A stretch of 9,037 nucleotides of DNA from the NCBI GenBank assembly GCA_001801365.1, contig MGXL01000101.1:3680-12716 (forward strand). Reading direction: 5' to 3'. The translations under genes and the position numbers were made by a program. Within the stretch, counting starts at the first letter, position 1, and each line of letters begins with the position of its first letter. This stretch comes from Gammaproteobacteria bacterium RBG_16_57_12. GTDB lineage: Bacteria; Pseudomonadota; Gammaproteobacteria; RBG-16-57-12. The notes under the pieces were generated by a model. That model searched no databases and was not told where the DNA came from. It saw only the letters and a program-made list of their open reading frames with translations. Positions 1 to 7,444 of the stretch are shown one piece after another.

Positions 1-458
1 GGGGGCAAGGGCGCATCCCGGTCCAACCCCAGCGCCACATAACGCTGCACGGTTTTTTTCAAAACCGATTTATCCAGGGGACGCATATCATTGATCAGCC
101 CATAGCGCAGCTCGCCGCGATAACCGGTTCTTCTGGGAATCTTCGCAAAAAAGGGAATTAATGCGGCTTTATATGAGCGGGGAATGATAATAGCCTGATC
201 ATAACCCTGATCACGCAGTCTTCGGCCGATGGCATAACGGGTTTGCAAGCCAAGCTGGCCGTGCTCGAGCGGAATATCGACAGGCTGATGAACCTCCGGC
301 ATGCGCCTCAGGATGGGGGCCGACCAGGCGGGTGCCAGCACATCGATTTCCATATTCGAATTTGTCCGGCGCAGTGTTTTATATAAACTTTGCGCCATCA
401 CCATATCGCCCACCCATGCCGGGCCCACCACCAACACCCTTGCTTTATTTTCAGGCAT
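1..458 (-). CDS. waaF: Lipopolysaccharide heptosyltransferase II, N-terminal part (runs off left edge)
   Basis: WaaF transfers the second L-glycero-D-manno-heptose from ADP-heptose to the LPS inner core at the cytoplasmic face of the inner membrane (glycosyltransferase family 9). Only the first 152 codons are visible; the family is about 340-350 residues, so the C-terminal nucleotide-sugar-binding half lies outside the window. I translated this by hand from the ATG at 458. Residues 12-26 (GPAWVGDMVMAQSLY) closely match the E. coli WaaF N-terminus, and D18 sits where the family has its catalytic aspartate. Further matches are APAW near residue 42, RMPEV near 51, and the stretch with PFFAKIPRRTGYRGELRYGL at about residues 106-125. 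It starts 39 bp after the gmhA stop with only a weak, purine-rich ribosome-binding region, so it is likely the continuation of the hldE-gmhA operon. Its codons look more AT-rich than those of its neighbours (by eye), which is common for LPS glycosyltransferases. Confidence 0.93.
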   Translation of the reverse strand, partial: MPENKARVLVVGPAWVGDMVMAQSLYKTLRRTNSNMEIDVLAPAWSAPILRRMPEVHQPVDIPLEHGQLGLQTRYAIGRRLRDQGYDQAIIIPRSYKAALIPFFAKIPRRTGYRGELRYGLINDMRPLDKSVLKKTVQRYVALGLDRDAPLP

Positions 459-497
459 TATCTTTAACTGAAGCAAAGTGGCATCGGGATGCCCATA

Positions 498-1052
498 TCA
501 AGCTTCAAGCGCCTCACACAGCATGTGCAGGATAAAAATATGCATCTCCTGGATGCGCGCCGTGCGCAACACCGGGATATTCAGCGCCACATCCACCAGC
601 GCCAGCATCTTGCCGCCATCGCGCCCGAACAGGCCGATGGTCCTGATGCCGTGCAGGCGGGCATATTCCACGGCCCGCAGCACATTGGGCGAATTGCCGG
701 AGGTGCTGATGGCCAGCAGCACATCGCCGGGCTGGGCCAATGCGCCCAGTTGCCGGGAGAAAATGGCATCAAACCCGAAATCATTACCGATGGAGGTGAT
801 GGCGGAGGTATCGGTGGTCAGCGAAATGGCCGGCAGCCCGGGGCGGTCCTTTTCAAACCGGCCGGTCAGCTCGGCGGCGAAATGCTGGGCGTCGGCGGCG
901 GAACCGCCGTTGCCGCAGACGAAGACCCGCTGTTTGTTGTCCAGGGCATGCCGGATCAGTTTGACGGCATCCCCGAGCGCCGCCTCCAGGCCGGCGACAC
1001 ATTCCAGCGCCTGACGGTGCTCGTCCAGCGCGGCCGATAAATTGAAGCTCAT
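498..1052 (-). CDS. gmhA: Phosphoheptose isomerase (sedoheptulose 7-phosphate isomerase)
   Basis: GmhA converts sedoheptulose 7-phosphate to D-glycero-D-manno-heptose 7-phosphate, the first committed step of ADP-heptose synthesis, in the cytosol as a tetramer. The 184-residue length fits the family (E. coli 192). It is a single SIS domain: CGNGGSAADAQHFAAELTGR at residues 46-65, the TSIGNDFGFDAIFSRQ region near 90-105, and the phosphate-binding STSGNSPNV near 115-123. The zinc and catalytic residues of the family can be placed: H57, E61, Q168 and H176, matching E. coli H61, E65, Q172 and H180 with a constant offset of four. The ATG at 1052 gives a family-type N-terminus; a GAGAT element about 8 bases upstream is a modest ribosome-binding site. 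About 100 bp separate it from the preceding aldo/keto reductase, enough for an extra promoter, although I see no convincing -35 there. waaF follows 39 bp downstream. Confidence 0.96.
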   Translation of the reverse strand: MSFNLSAALDEHRQALECVAGLEAALGDAVKLIRHALDNKQRVFVCGNGGSAADAQHFAAELTGRFEKDRPGLPAISLTTDTSAITSIGNDFGFDAIFSRQLGALAQPGDVLLAISTSGNSPNVLRAVEYARLHGIRTIGLFGRDGGKMLALVDVALNIPVLRTARIQEMHIFILHMLCEALEA

Positions 1053-1152
1053 GTAGGGATCTCATTCTCCGAAAGAATATGCGGTCAATATTAACACAGA
1101 TGCCCGAACCGCCATATCCGCCGGCTGCCATGTTGGCATTGGGGTGGGACGT

Positions 1153-1950
1153 CTAACAGCCTGCTAATTCACGGCAAATCCGCTCAGCAATGGCGGCATT
1201 ATCACGCAGATGCCCGGGGTTGATGGTGCCGACGATGATGCTGCTGACACCAGCCTGGCTCAGTACGTAACGAATGGCATCTTCCACTCCATCGGCACCT
1301 GCCTGATGGCCAGCATGGCCGCTCTGCAAGCCCTTCTTGATCAGCACGCCCTTGCGCGCGCGGTGCGCCGCGGCGATCACCGGCAGGTCATGGGTATCCT
1401 GCCGGTTGCAGGTCGCCATCACCACATCGCAATGCTCCACGCTCCACAGACCACCGGCGCAGGTCTTGCCGGACAGGCCGTAGGCCTTGATCAAACCCTC
1501 TTGTTTGAGCCGGGCCAGCTCACCCAGCACCCCTTCGTGCTCTATGATGTGCATGTCATTGCCGTCGGAGTGCACCAGCACCACGTCAAGCATCTCCCGA
1601 CCCAGCCGCCGGAGGCTGCGCTCGACACTGGCCCGCGTCGCCCGGGCGCTGAAATCAAAGGACGATTGCCCGTGCTCGAAGGATTCGCCCACCTTGGTGA
1701 CGATGACCCAGTCCTGCCTGTCGGGCAGCAGACGGCCCAGGCGCTCCTCGCTGCTGCCATAGGCCGGGGCGGTGTCGATCAGATTGATGCCCAGCTCTCT
1801 GGCCAGGGCCAATAAATTGCGCACGGCCGCATCATCGGGCAACTCGAAGCCGTCTGGATATTTCACCTGCTGGTTGCGGCCGATCTTCACCGTTCCCAGA
1901 CCCAGCACGCTCACCAGGATACCGGTACGGCCCAGCGGTCTCATGTCCAC
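1153..1950 (-). CDS. Aldo/keto reductase family protein
   Basis: A cytosolic NAD(P)H-dependent aldo/keto reductase of unknown substrate, 265 residues from the GTG at 1950. The N-terminus (RPLGRTGILVSVLGLGT, residues 4-20) is typical of the family. The catalytic tetrad is complete: D59 and Y64 in DTAPAYG, K86 in VTKVG and H127 in VHSDG. The C-terminal half keeps the barrel and cofactor-side pattern, including SSIIVGTINPGHLRDN near residues 236-251. It is shorter than classical 310-330-residue members but shows no break. The start overlaps the end of the upstream FAD oxidoreductase gene. The GTG at 1950 has AGGAGG exactly 7 bases upstream; an in-frame ATG at 1944 forms an ATGA overlap with the upstream stop and is the alternative. 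The overlap implies translational coupling, so the two enzymes may work together. Its place between hldE and gmhA suggests, but does not prove, a link to sugar or envelope metabolism. Confidence 0.9.
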   Translation of the reverse strand: MDMRPLGRTGILVSVLGLGTVKIGRNQQVKYPDGFELPDDAAVRNLLALARELGINLIDTAPAYGSSEERLGRLLPDRQDWVIVTKVGESFEHGQSSFDFSARATRASVERSLRRLGREMLDVVLVHSDGNDMHIIEHEGVLGELARLKQEGLIKAYGLSGKTCAGGLWSVEHCDVVMATCNRQDTHDLPVIAAAHRARKGVLIKKGLQSGHAGHQAGADGVEDAIRYVLSQAGVSSIIVGTINPGHLRDNAAIAERICRELAGC

Positions 1951-3161
1951 CGCTCTTCCTCCTGCCAGGGCAGTGGGGCATAGCCCGGATGGGGCCAGTG
2001 GGGCAGCTTGACGGGGACCGGGCTCGGGTCAACCGCACCCTGGGTCAATAAGGCCATCACCTCATCGCTGAGCAATGGCGACAGGGCCAGCTTGGTGGGC
2101 CAGGCGGTGATCACCCCGCCATCTTCGGCGGCAAACACGCTCTCCGGCCGCTGGCCGTCCGGCTGGCGCGCCTCGGCACGGTCGATGGCCAGGGTGGCCC
2201 ATTGCAGGTCGCTGAAATCCAGCCAGGGAAACAGGTCGGCCAGTTCCTGCTGCGCCACCTTGATCTGCCCCGGCGCGGAACGCCCCACCCCCTCCTCCGC
2301 CAGTTGCCCGCCCAGATACCAGACAGGTTGGCCATTCTGATCGCCGTGGGTGGTGATGGTGATGCGGGGATTGGCGCTGGCGCCCAGGCAATGGGCATAG
2401 AGCACGGGCAGCGCACCGCGCGCCATCACCATCTGCAAGGGGCGTAACTGCATCGGTGGCGCGCTTCGCCCCAGGGCGGCCAATAACGCCGCATTCCCCT
2501 TGCCGGCCGCCAGCACGAGGCGCTTGGCCTCCAGGCGCAGCTGCTGCCCACCGAGTGATAATTCAATCACCGCCATCTGGTCCGGATCCGCCGCTTCGCA
2601 GCGCACCCCTTCCGGCCAATCGATGGCCCAGATGGCATCACGATGCGGCTCGGCCAGGGTTCTGACCAGGGTGGCGGTATCCAGTATCGGTTCATCCAGG
2701 CGATAGACCTGTCCTGTGAACTGCGGATGGTGGAACACCTCGGGACGATCCGCCTCACCGACCGTCCGGGTACGGCTGCGCATCAGCTTGCTGGCGAAAA
2801 AACCCGCCATGCGCGAGGATAAACGCGAGGTGGACCAGAGATATTGATGCTCGGCCAGCAATCTGACCTGGCGCAGGTTGATTTCACCCGTACCGCACAG
2901 GCAATCGCGCCAGCGGCCCGGCATGGCGGCCACGGCCCGGGTCGCCGGGGTAAGCGTTCCGGTAAGGGCGTATTTGATGCCGCCATGCACGATCCCCTGC
3001 GCATAACGGGTCTGACCGCTGCCCAGCTTATCCGCCTCCAGCAGGACCGCCTGGTAGCCTTCGCGGCGCAGGCGCGACAGCAGCCACAGGCCCGCCACAC
3101 CACCGCCAAAGATCACGACATCCAGTGACAGGGTCGGCGCTTGATCTGTGCTAGAAGTCAT
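1941..3161 (-). CDS. FAD-dependent oxidoreductase, DAO / glycerol-3-phosphate dehydrogenase-like
   Basis: A 406-residue flavoprotein, probably cytosolic or membrane-associated, substrate unknown. The N-terminal Rossmann fold is clear: a hydrophobic strand, then GGGVAG at residues 19-24, and an acidic residue (E42) ending the second strand where the FAD ribose binds. The stretch TRYAQGIVHGGIKY (residues 51-64) resembles the flavin-contacting region of GlpD/GlpA-type dehydrogenases with their HGGxRY pattern. LVLAAGKGNAALLAALG near residues 215-231 fits the second FAD-contact strand of the DAO family. I see no signal peptide and no transmembrane helix. The gene begins 19 bp after the hldE stop and overlaps the downstream aldo/keto reductase gene by 10 bp, so it lies in the middle of the heptose operon. 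The ribosome-binding site is weak. The FAD-oxidoreductase call is firm; any specific reaction (glycerol phosphate, an amino acid or a sugar acid) would be a guess. Confidence 0.88.
   Translation of the reverse strand: MTSSTDQAPTLSLDVVIFGGGVAGLWLLSRLRREGYQAVLLEADKLGSGQTRYAQGIVHGGIKYALTGTLTPATRAVAAMPGRWRDCLCGTGEINLRQVRLLAEHQYLWSTSRLSSRMAGFFASKLMRSRTRTVGEADRPEVFHHPQFTGQVYRLDEPILDTATLVRTLAEPHRDAIWAIDWPEGVRCEAADPDQMAVIELSLGGQQLRLEAKRLVLAAGKGNAALLAALGRSAPPMQLRPLQMVMARGALPVLYAHCLGASANPRITITTHGDQNGQPVWYLGGQLAEEGVGRSAPGQIKVAQQELADLFPWLDFSDLQWATLAIDRAEARQPDGQRPESVFAAEDGGVITAWPTKLALSPLLSDEVMALLTQGAVDPSPVPVKLPHWPHPGYAPLPWQEEERWT
1958..1963 (-). promoter_or_regulatory. Shine-Dalgarno for the aldo/keto reductase, inside the upstream gene
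   Basis: AGGAGG on the minus strand lies within the last codons of the FAD oxidoreductase gene, 7 bases before the GTG at 1950 and 13 before the ATG at 1944. Spacing favours the GTG start. Confidence 0.6.
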
Positions 3162-3180
3162 GGCTTGGTACCGACAGACC

Positions 3181-4608
3181 CTAGGAGCGGGCGCGGATCA
3201 CGCTGATCAGGCCGGTGGTCGAAACGCCCTCGACATAATCCATGACCATGACCTGGCCGCCCGCGGCGCGTACACAGTCGCCGCCCGGGATTTTGGCGGG
3301 ATCATTGTCGCCGCCCTTGACCAGAATATCCGGTTTGATGGCGCAGATCAGCCGGGTGGGCGTGTCCTCGTAAAAGGGCACCACCCAATCGACACAGCCC
3401 AGCGCGGCCAGCACATGCATGCGCCGCTCCAGGGTATTGACCGGTCGTTCTTCGCCCTTGAGGCGCTTGACCGAGGCATCGTCATTGACCGCCACGATCA
3501 ACCGGTCGCCCAGTTCCGCCGCCTGTTGCAGATACGTGACATGGCCGGCGTGTAAAATATCAAAACAACCGTTGGTCATGACCACGTTTTCTCCATGGGC
3601 CTGGGCCTCACGCACCAGGGCGATCAGCTTGTCCTCGCCGATGATACCCTGCTCCATTTCGTCATATTCGCGGAGGGCGCGATGCAACTCGGGCACGGTG
3701 ACGCTCACGGTGCCCATCTTGCCAACAACGACACCCGCCGCCAGATTCGCCAGGGCGGTGGCATCGGCCATATCCAGACCGGCGGCCATGCCCGCGGCCA
3801 GGACGGAGACCACGGTGTCGCCCGCACCGGTCACGTCATACACCTCCCGGGCCTTGGTCGGCAGATGCAGGGCGGGCCTGCCCCGATACAACAGGGTCAT
3901 GCCATTTTCACTGCGGGTGATCAGCAGGGCTTCCAGTTCCAGTTGTTCGCGCAAGGCCTCGCCCTTGGCGGCAAGCTCCTCGTCGCTGTGGCATTTGCCG
4001 GCTACCGCCTCGAATTCACTCATATTGGGAGTGATCACGGTTGCGCCCCGGTAGCGCCCGAAGTCCGTGCCCTTGGGATCGATCACCACCGGCTTGCGCG
4101 CTGAGCGCGCGCTGGCGATCAACTGCTGCACCGCACTCAGAGTCCCCTTGCCGTAATCGGACAGCACCACGATATCGGCGCCACCCAATGCCGCCTCGAA
4201 ACGACGCAGCAGACCTGGCTGTTCGGGTTCGCCAAATCCATTTTCAAAATCCAGACGGATAAGCTGCTGATGGCGGCTCATTACGCGCAGTTTGGTGATC
4301 GTGGCTGAGCCGTTCAGTCGCTCGAAGTCACACGTCACCCCGGCGCGTTTCATGACAGAATCCAGCATATTCGCCGGCTCATCATCACCGGTTAATCCCA
4401 CCAGCGTGGCATGCCCGCCCAGGGAGGCGATATTCACCGCCACGTTGGCGGCACCACCGGGCCGTTCCTCGGCCTGCACCACCCGCACCACGGGCACGGG
4501 CGCCTCGGGGGAAATGCGCGAGGTATCACCGTGCCAGTAGCGGTCCAGCATCAGATCGCCGCAGACCAGTACACGGCTGTTTGCAAAATCAGGAATCCGG
4601 ATTTTCAT
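3181..4608 (-). CDS. hldE: Bifunctional heptose 7-phosphate kinase / heptose 1-phosphate adenylyltransferase
   Basis: HldE phosphorylates D-glycero-D-manno-heptose 7-phosphate at C1 and, after GmhB removes the 7-phosphate, adenylylates the 1-phosphate to ADP-heptose. The 475-residue length matches E. coli HldE (477). Domain 1 (about residues 1-315) is a PfkB/ribokinase-type kinase: [20 protein letters not shown] at 18-37, [17 protein letters not shown] at 49-65, [13 protein letters not shown] at 176-188, and the anion-hole motif GAGDT at 261-265 with catalytic D264. Domain 2 (about 340-475) is a cytidylyltransferase-type nucleotidyltransferase: [15 protein letters not shown] at 346-360 with the HxGH signature H353-H356, and VKGGD at 430-434. 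The ATG at 4608 reproduces the E. coli N-terminus. It is the first gene of the minus-strand operon, divergent from msbA, with its likely promoter in the AT-rich region just upstream. No residue appears to be missing. Confidence 0.97.
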   Translation of the reverse strand: MKIRIPDFANSRVLVCGDLMLDRYWHGDTSRISPEAPVPVVRVVQAEERPGGAANVAVNIASLGGHATLVGLTGDDEPANMLDSVMKRAGVTCDFERLNGSATITKLRVMSRHQQLIRLDFENGFGEPEQPGLLRRFEAALGGADIVVLSDYGKGTLSAVQQLIASARSARKPVVIDPKGTDFGRYRGATVITPNMSEFEAVAGKCHSDEELAAKGEALREQLELEALLITRSENGMTLLYRGRPALHLPTKAREVYDVTGAGDTVVSVLAAGMAAGLDMADATALANLAAGVVVGKMGTVSVTVPELHRALREYDEMEQGIIGEDKLIALVREAQAHGENVVMTNGCFDILHAGHVTYLQQAAELGDRLIVAVNDDASVKRLKGEERPVNTLERRMHVLAALGCVDWVVPFYEDTPTRLICAIKPDILVKGGDNDPAKIPGGDCVRAAGGQVMVMDYVEGVSTTGLISVIRARS

Positions 4609-4645
4609 TGGCAGCTATTCAGGAAGAATAAATTTTTGTTAAAAA

Positions 4646-4675
4646 ATAATATCATATATGTCATATTCGGCACAA
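4646..4675 (-). promoter_or_regulatory. Candidate sigma-70 promoter for hldE operon
   Basis: On the minus strand, TTGTGC (4675-4670) and TATTAT (4651-4646) form a -35/-10 pair separated by 18 bases. The -10 matches the consensus at 5 of 6 positions and the -35 at only 3 of 6. Transcription would start roughly 30 bases before the hldE ATG. The surroundings are strongly AT-rich, unlike the flanking genes. Inferred from consensus only. Confidence 0.4.
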
Positions 4676-4750
4676 AACATGCCAGCCAGAAACCATGGAT
4701 TGAAACCAGACTGGCAGAGTCGCAAAAAGGCTCGGGGACCTTTTCAAGTA

Positions 4751-4759
4751 TGTTACTAT
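4751..4759 (+). promoter_or_regulatory. Candidate extended -10 promoter element for msbA
   Basis: TG-T-TACTAT is an extended -10 (TGn plus a hexamer matching TATAAT at 4 of 6). The sequence 17 bases upstream is a poor -35, as can be the case for extended -10 promoters. It would give a leader of about 50 bases before the msbA ATG at 4820. This is the best sigma-70-like match I found on the plus strand in this gap, but the evidence is weak. Confidence 0.33.
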
Positions 4760-4819
4760 TCCCCGCGTTTACCTCACGAATAGCGTAATCATCAAGGCAG
4801 GCTTATCATCGGATCGAAG

Positions 4820-6565
4820 ATGACCCAGGAACCCGGCACAAAAGCACTCTATCTGCGCCTGCTGGGTTATGTCCGCCCCTACCGGGGCGTGTTTAGCATC
4901 TCGATACTGGCCATGATTGTGCTGGCCGCCACGGAACCGGCCATGCCCGCCTTGTTCAAACCTCTGCTGGACGGCAGTTTCGTAGAAAAAAATCCCGACA
5001 CCATAATACTGATGCCTTTGTTACTGGTACTGCTGTTCGTTGTGCGCGGTATTGCCAGTTATATCAGCACCGTGGCCCTGGCCTGGGTCTCCAACATGGT
5101 CGTCATGGACCTGCGGGAACAGATGTTCGCCAAACTTCTGGAGTTACCCGGGCAATTCTATGCCGACCATCCCTCGGGCACGCTCATTTCCAAATTCAAT
5201 TATGACGCCATCCAGATCCGGGGCGCGGCCACCAATGCCCTGGTTGTGCTGGTGCGGGACACCCTGGCGGTCTTTGGCCTGCTGGCCTGGATGTTTTATC
5301 TCGACTGGCAACTGACCCTGTTGTTCTTCCTGATCGCCCCGGTGATCGCCTTTGTCATCAAGCTCATCAGCCTGCGCATGCGTAACCTGAGCCGCGCCCT
5401 GCAAAACAGCATGGGGGATATGACCCATACCCTGGAAGAAGGGATCAGCGGCAACAAGGTGGTCAAGGTCTTCGGGGGCCAGGACTATGAAAAAGGCCGC
5501 TTCTCTGCCGTGGCGAACTGGGTGCGTCGCTTCGAGATGAAAATCATCACCCTGGCCGCCGCCAATGTCCCCACCGTGCAACTGATTGCAGCGGCCGCCC
5601 TCGCCATCATCATTTATATTGCCTCCCTGAAACCGGAGATGAGCGTAGGCACCTTTGTGTCGTTCTTTGGCGCCATGGCCATGCTGTTTTCGCCCATCAA
5701 GCGCCTCACCGGCATCAACGAGGACTTGCAGCGCGGGCTGGCCGCCACCGAAAGCCTGTTCGGCCTGATCGATTCCCCTTCGGAACCGGATACCGGTACC
5801 CGGACGCTCGAGCACCCGCGTGGCCGCATCGAGTTTCGCCATGTTTCCCTGACCTATCCTCAGACAGAAATCCCCGCCCTGAAGAACATCGACCTGGTCA
5901 TACAGCCGGGAGAGACCGTTGCCCTGGTGGGGCGCTCCGGCAGCGGCAAGACATCACTGGTCGGCCTGGTGCCGCGCTTTTATCAGCCGGGCGGCGGGCA
6001 GATCCTGATCGATGATACCGATATCAGCGAGGTGCGCCTGGACAGCCTGCGCGCTCAGATCGCCATCGTCACGCAGGAAACCGTGCTGTTTAACGACAGC
6101 GTTGCCGCCAATATCGCCTATGGCATCAGAAACAAGGTCGCGGATGAGCAGATTGCCCAGGCCGCCCGGGCGGCCCATGCCGCCGAATTCATCCAGCAGC
6201 TTCCTGGAGGCTTCAATACCCTGGTGGGCGCCAACGGCGCGCGGCTCTCGGGCGGCCAGCGCCAGCGCCTGGCCATCGCCCGGGCGCTGTTGAAAAATGC
6301 CCCGATACTGATTTTCGATGAGGCCACCTCGGCCCTGGACAGCGAATCCGAACGCCATATCCAGGCGGCGCTGGAAACCCTCAAGGCGGGCCGGACCACC
6401 CTGATCATCGCCCACCGCTTATCCACCATTGAAAATGCCGACCGTATCGTGGTCATGGATCAGGGCGAGATTATTGAATCCGGCACGCACCGGGAACTGC
6501 TGGCGAAAAACGGGGCCTATGCCGTACTGCATCGCCTGCAGTTCGAGCATGGCGAAAAGCGCTGA
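4820..6565 (+). CDS. msbA: Lipid A export ATP-binding/permease protein MsbA
   Basis: MsbA is an inner-membrane homodimeric ABC exporter that flips lipid A-core from the inner to the outer leaflet using ATP. The 581-residue length matches E. coli (582). Residues 1 to about 320 form the six-helix transmembrane domain, with hydrophobic segments near 24-48, 60-88, 139-162, 163-184, 245-270 and 273-292. The nucleotide-binding domain (about 335-581) is complete: Walker A GRSGSGKT at 371-378, Q-loop Q419, signature LSGGQ at 476-480, Walker B ILIFDE at 496-501 with catalytic E501, D-loop SALD, and switch H532 in AHRLSTIE. Positions line up with E. coli MsbA almost without gaps. The ATG at 4820 gives the usual short cytosolic lead-in; its ribosome-binding site is weak. 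It is divergent from hldE and ends 3 bp from the stop of the convergent zinc-finger gene. Lipid A flipping is inferred from overall orthology and LPS context rather than from one motif. Confidence 0.96.
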   Translation: MTQEPGTKALYLRLLGYVRPYRGVFSISILAMIVLAATEPAMPALFKPLLDGSFVEKNPDTIILMPLLLVLLFVVRGIASYISTVALAWVSNMVVMDLREQMFAKLLELPGQFYADHPSGTLISKFNYDAIQIRGAATNALVVLVRDTLAVFGLLAWMFYLDWQLTLLFFLIAPVIAFVIKLISLRMRNLSRALQNSMGDMTHTLEEGISGNKVVKVFGGQDYEKGRFSAVANWVRRFEMKIITLAAANVPTVQLIAAAALAIIIYIASLKPEMSVGTFVSFFGAMAMLFSPIKRLTGINEDLQRGLAATESLFGLIDSPSEPDTGTRTLEHPRGRIEFRHVSLTYPQTEIPALKNIDLVIQPGETVALVGRSGSGKTSLVGLVPRFYQPGGGQILIDDTDISEVRLDSLRAQIAIVTQETVLFNDSVAANIAYGIRNKVADEQIAQAARAAHAAEFIQQLPGGFNTLVGANGARLSGGQRQRLAIARALLKNAPILIFDEATSALDSESERHIQAALETLKAGRTTLIIAHRLSTIENADRIVVMDQGEIIESGTHRELLAKNGAYAVLHRLQFEHGEKR

Positions 6566-6568
6566 GGA

Positions 6569-6784
6569 TCAATCCTTCAGGATGAATTCGGTACCGCAGT
6601 AGGGGCATTTCTCCCTGCCGGTTTTTTCGATCGGCAGGTAGACGCGCGGATGGGAATCCCACAGGCGCATGCCGTTCATCGGACAATGCAGGGGCAGATC
6701 CGCCCGGGTGACTTCATAGATCGTTTGGCTGTTGGGTGTTTCCTGGCCTACCCGCGGGCCTATTTTACCGGTACCCAGAGACAT
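6569..6784 (-). CDS. Small CHCC zinc-finger domain protein
   Basis: A 71-residue protein of the zf-CHCC family (the fold also found in mitochondrial complex I subunit NDUFS6). The likely zinc ligands are C34, H45, C60 and C63, in LPLHCPMNGM, DSHPRVYL and KCPYCGTEF. The bacterial role is unknown; it is usually annotated only as a zinc-finger domain-containing protein. The ATG at 6784 is chosen because AGGAGG lies 6 bases upstream and the family normally begins close to this point. A longer reading from a GTG at 6832 would add 16 residues but has no better ribosome-binding site. It follows the ilvE stop by about 48 bp on the same strand, so it is probably the last gene of the glnE-ilvE unit. 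It ends 3 bp from the msbA stop, facing it. Confidence 0.88.
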   Translation of the reverse strand: MSLGTGKIGPRVGQETPNSQTIYEVTRADLPLHCPMNGMRLWDSHPRVYLPIEKTGREKCPYCGTEFILKD

Positions 6785-6790
6785 CGCCGT

Positions 6791-6796
6791 CCTCCT
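6791..6796 (-). promoter_or_regulatory. Shine-Dalgarno that fixes the zinc-finger gene start
   Basis: The minus strand reads AGGAGG here, 6 bases before the ATG at 6784. It supports the 71-residue form over the longer GTG-initiated reading. Confidence 0.75.
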
Positions 6797-6832
6797 GTTC
6801 TCAAAGAATCGACACGATCCGCTAACAGCCAC

Positions 6833-7444
6833 TCATTTCACCAGGCTCAGCCAGTCCATATGTTTTTGATCACGGCCATGCACCAGATCGAAATAGCGTG
6901 CCTGTAATTTCGTGGTGATGGGTCCACGGCCACCGCTGCCGATGCGCCGTCCGTCGAGTTCGCGGATCGGCGTCACCTCCGCGGCGGTGCCAGTGAAGAA
7001 GGCCTCATCCGCGATGTAGACCTCATCGCGGGTGATGCGTTTTTCCCTGACGGCATAGCCCATTTCCCCGGCCAGATGGATAACGGTGGCCCGGGTGATC
7101 CCGTCCAGCGCCGAGGTCAGTTCCGGGGTGTAGATCACACCGTCGCGGACCAGGAAAAAGTTCTCGCCGCTGCCTTCGGCCACATAGCCGTCCACATCGA
7201 GCAGCAGCGCCTCGTCGTAGCCGTTGCTCATCGCCTCGTTGAGCGCCAGCATGGAATTCATGTAATTGCCATTGGCCTTGGCCTTGCACATGGTGATGTT
7301 GACATGGTGGCGGGTAAAGGACGAGGTCTTGATGCGAATGCCCTTTTCCATGCCTTCGGCACCGAGATAAGAGCCCCAGGACCAGGCCGCCACCATCACA
7401 TGCACCTTGAGATTGTCGGCCCGCAGGCCCATGCCCTCGGAGCC
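6833..7444 (-). CDS. ilvE: IlvE C-terminal fragment as encoded (no own start signal)
   Basis: From 7444 down, the frame carries the IlvE residues equivalent to 105-307: a second copy of residues 105-193 (K160 region included) and then the true C-terminus with [42 protein letters not shown] and the final WLSLVK. The frame is open further upstream to about 7717, but there it reads the first repeat copy out of frame. I see no ribosome-binding site and natural start that would make it an independent gene. It is best regarded as the 3' part of the disrupted ilvE. Confidence 0.5.
   Translation of the reverse strand, partial: GSEGMGLRADNLKVHVMVAAWSWGSYLGAEGMEKGIRIKTSSFTRHHVNITMCKAKANGNYMNSMLALNEAMSNGYDEALLLDVDGYVAEGSGENFFLVRDGVIYTPELTSALDGITRATVIHLAGEMGYAVREKRITRDEVYIADEAFFTGTAAEVTPIRELDGRRIGSGGRGPITTKLQARYFDLVHGRDQKHMDWLSLVK
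7179..7444 (+). repeat. Direct tandem repeat, copy A (266-base match, period 263)
   Basis: These bases match 7442-7707 with no difference that I can find by reading the two copies side by side. The match ends on the left at 7178 (g versus a at 7441). This copy joins in frame to the IlvE C-terminus. Confidence 0.95.

Noticed and set aside
853..1131. Minus-strand open frame covering the gap before gmhA
   Set aside because: It overlaps gmhA in another frame with Arg/Gly-rich content. gmhA is clearly the real gene and the gap is more plausibly regulatory or empty.
2062..2416. Two minus-strand frames within the FAD oxidoreductase gene
   Set aside because: Both are out-of-frame shadows of the flavoprotein gene with Arg/Pro/Gly-rich composition and no family resemblance.
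4411..4788. Plus-strand open frame spanning the hldE start and the intergenic region
   Set aside because: Its first half is antisense to hldE and its second half reads AT-rich promoter DNA. It has no recognisable domain and no ribosome-binding site that stands out.
5144..5842. Long open frame antisense to msbA (232 codons)
   Set aside because: It lies wholly within msbA on the opposite strand and has low-complexity, His/Gly/Gln-rich composition typical of antisense frames in GC-rich DNA. msbA has full motif support.
6562..6580. Intrinsic terminator for msbA
   Set aside because: The hairpin is short, bulged and inside both coding ends, and no T-run follows on either strand, so I did not list it as a terminator.
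6785..6832. N-terminal extension of the zinc-finger protein from a GTG at 6832
   Set aside because: The extra 16 residues are not typical of the family, and the strong AGGAGG sits before the ATG at 6784 instead.
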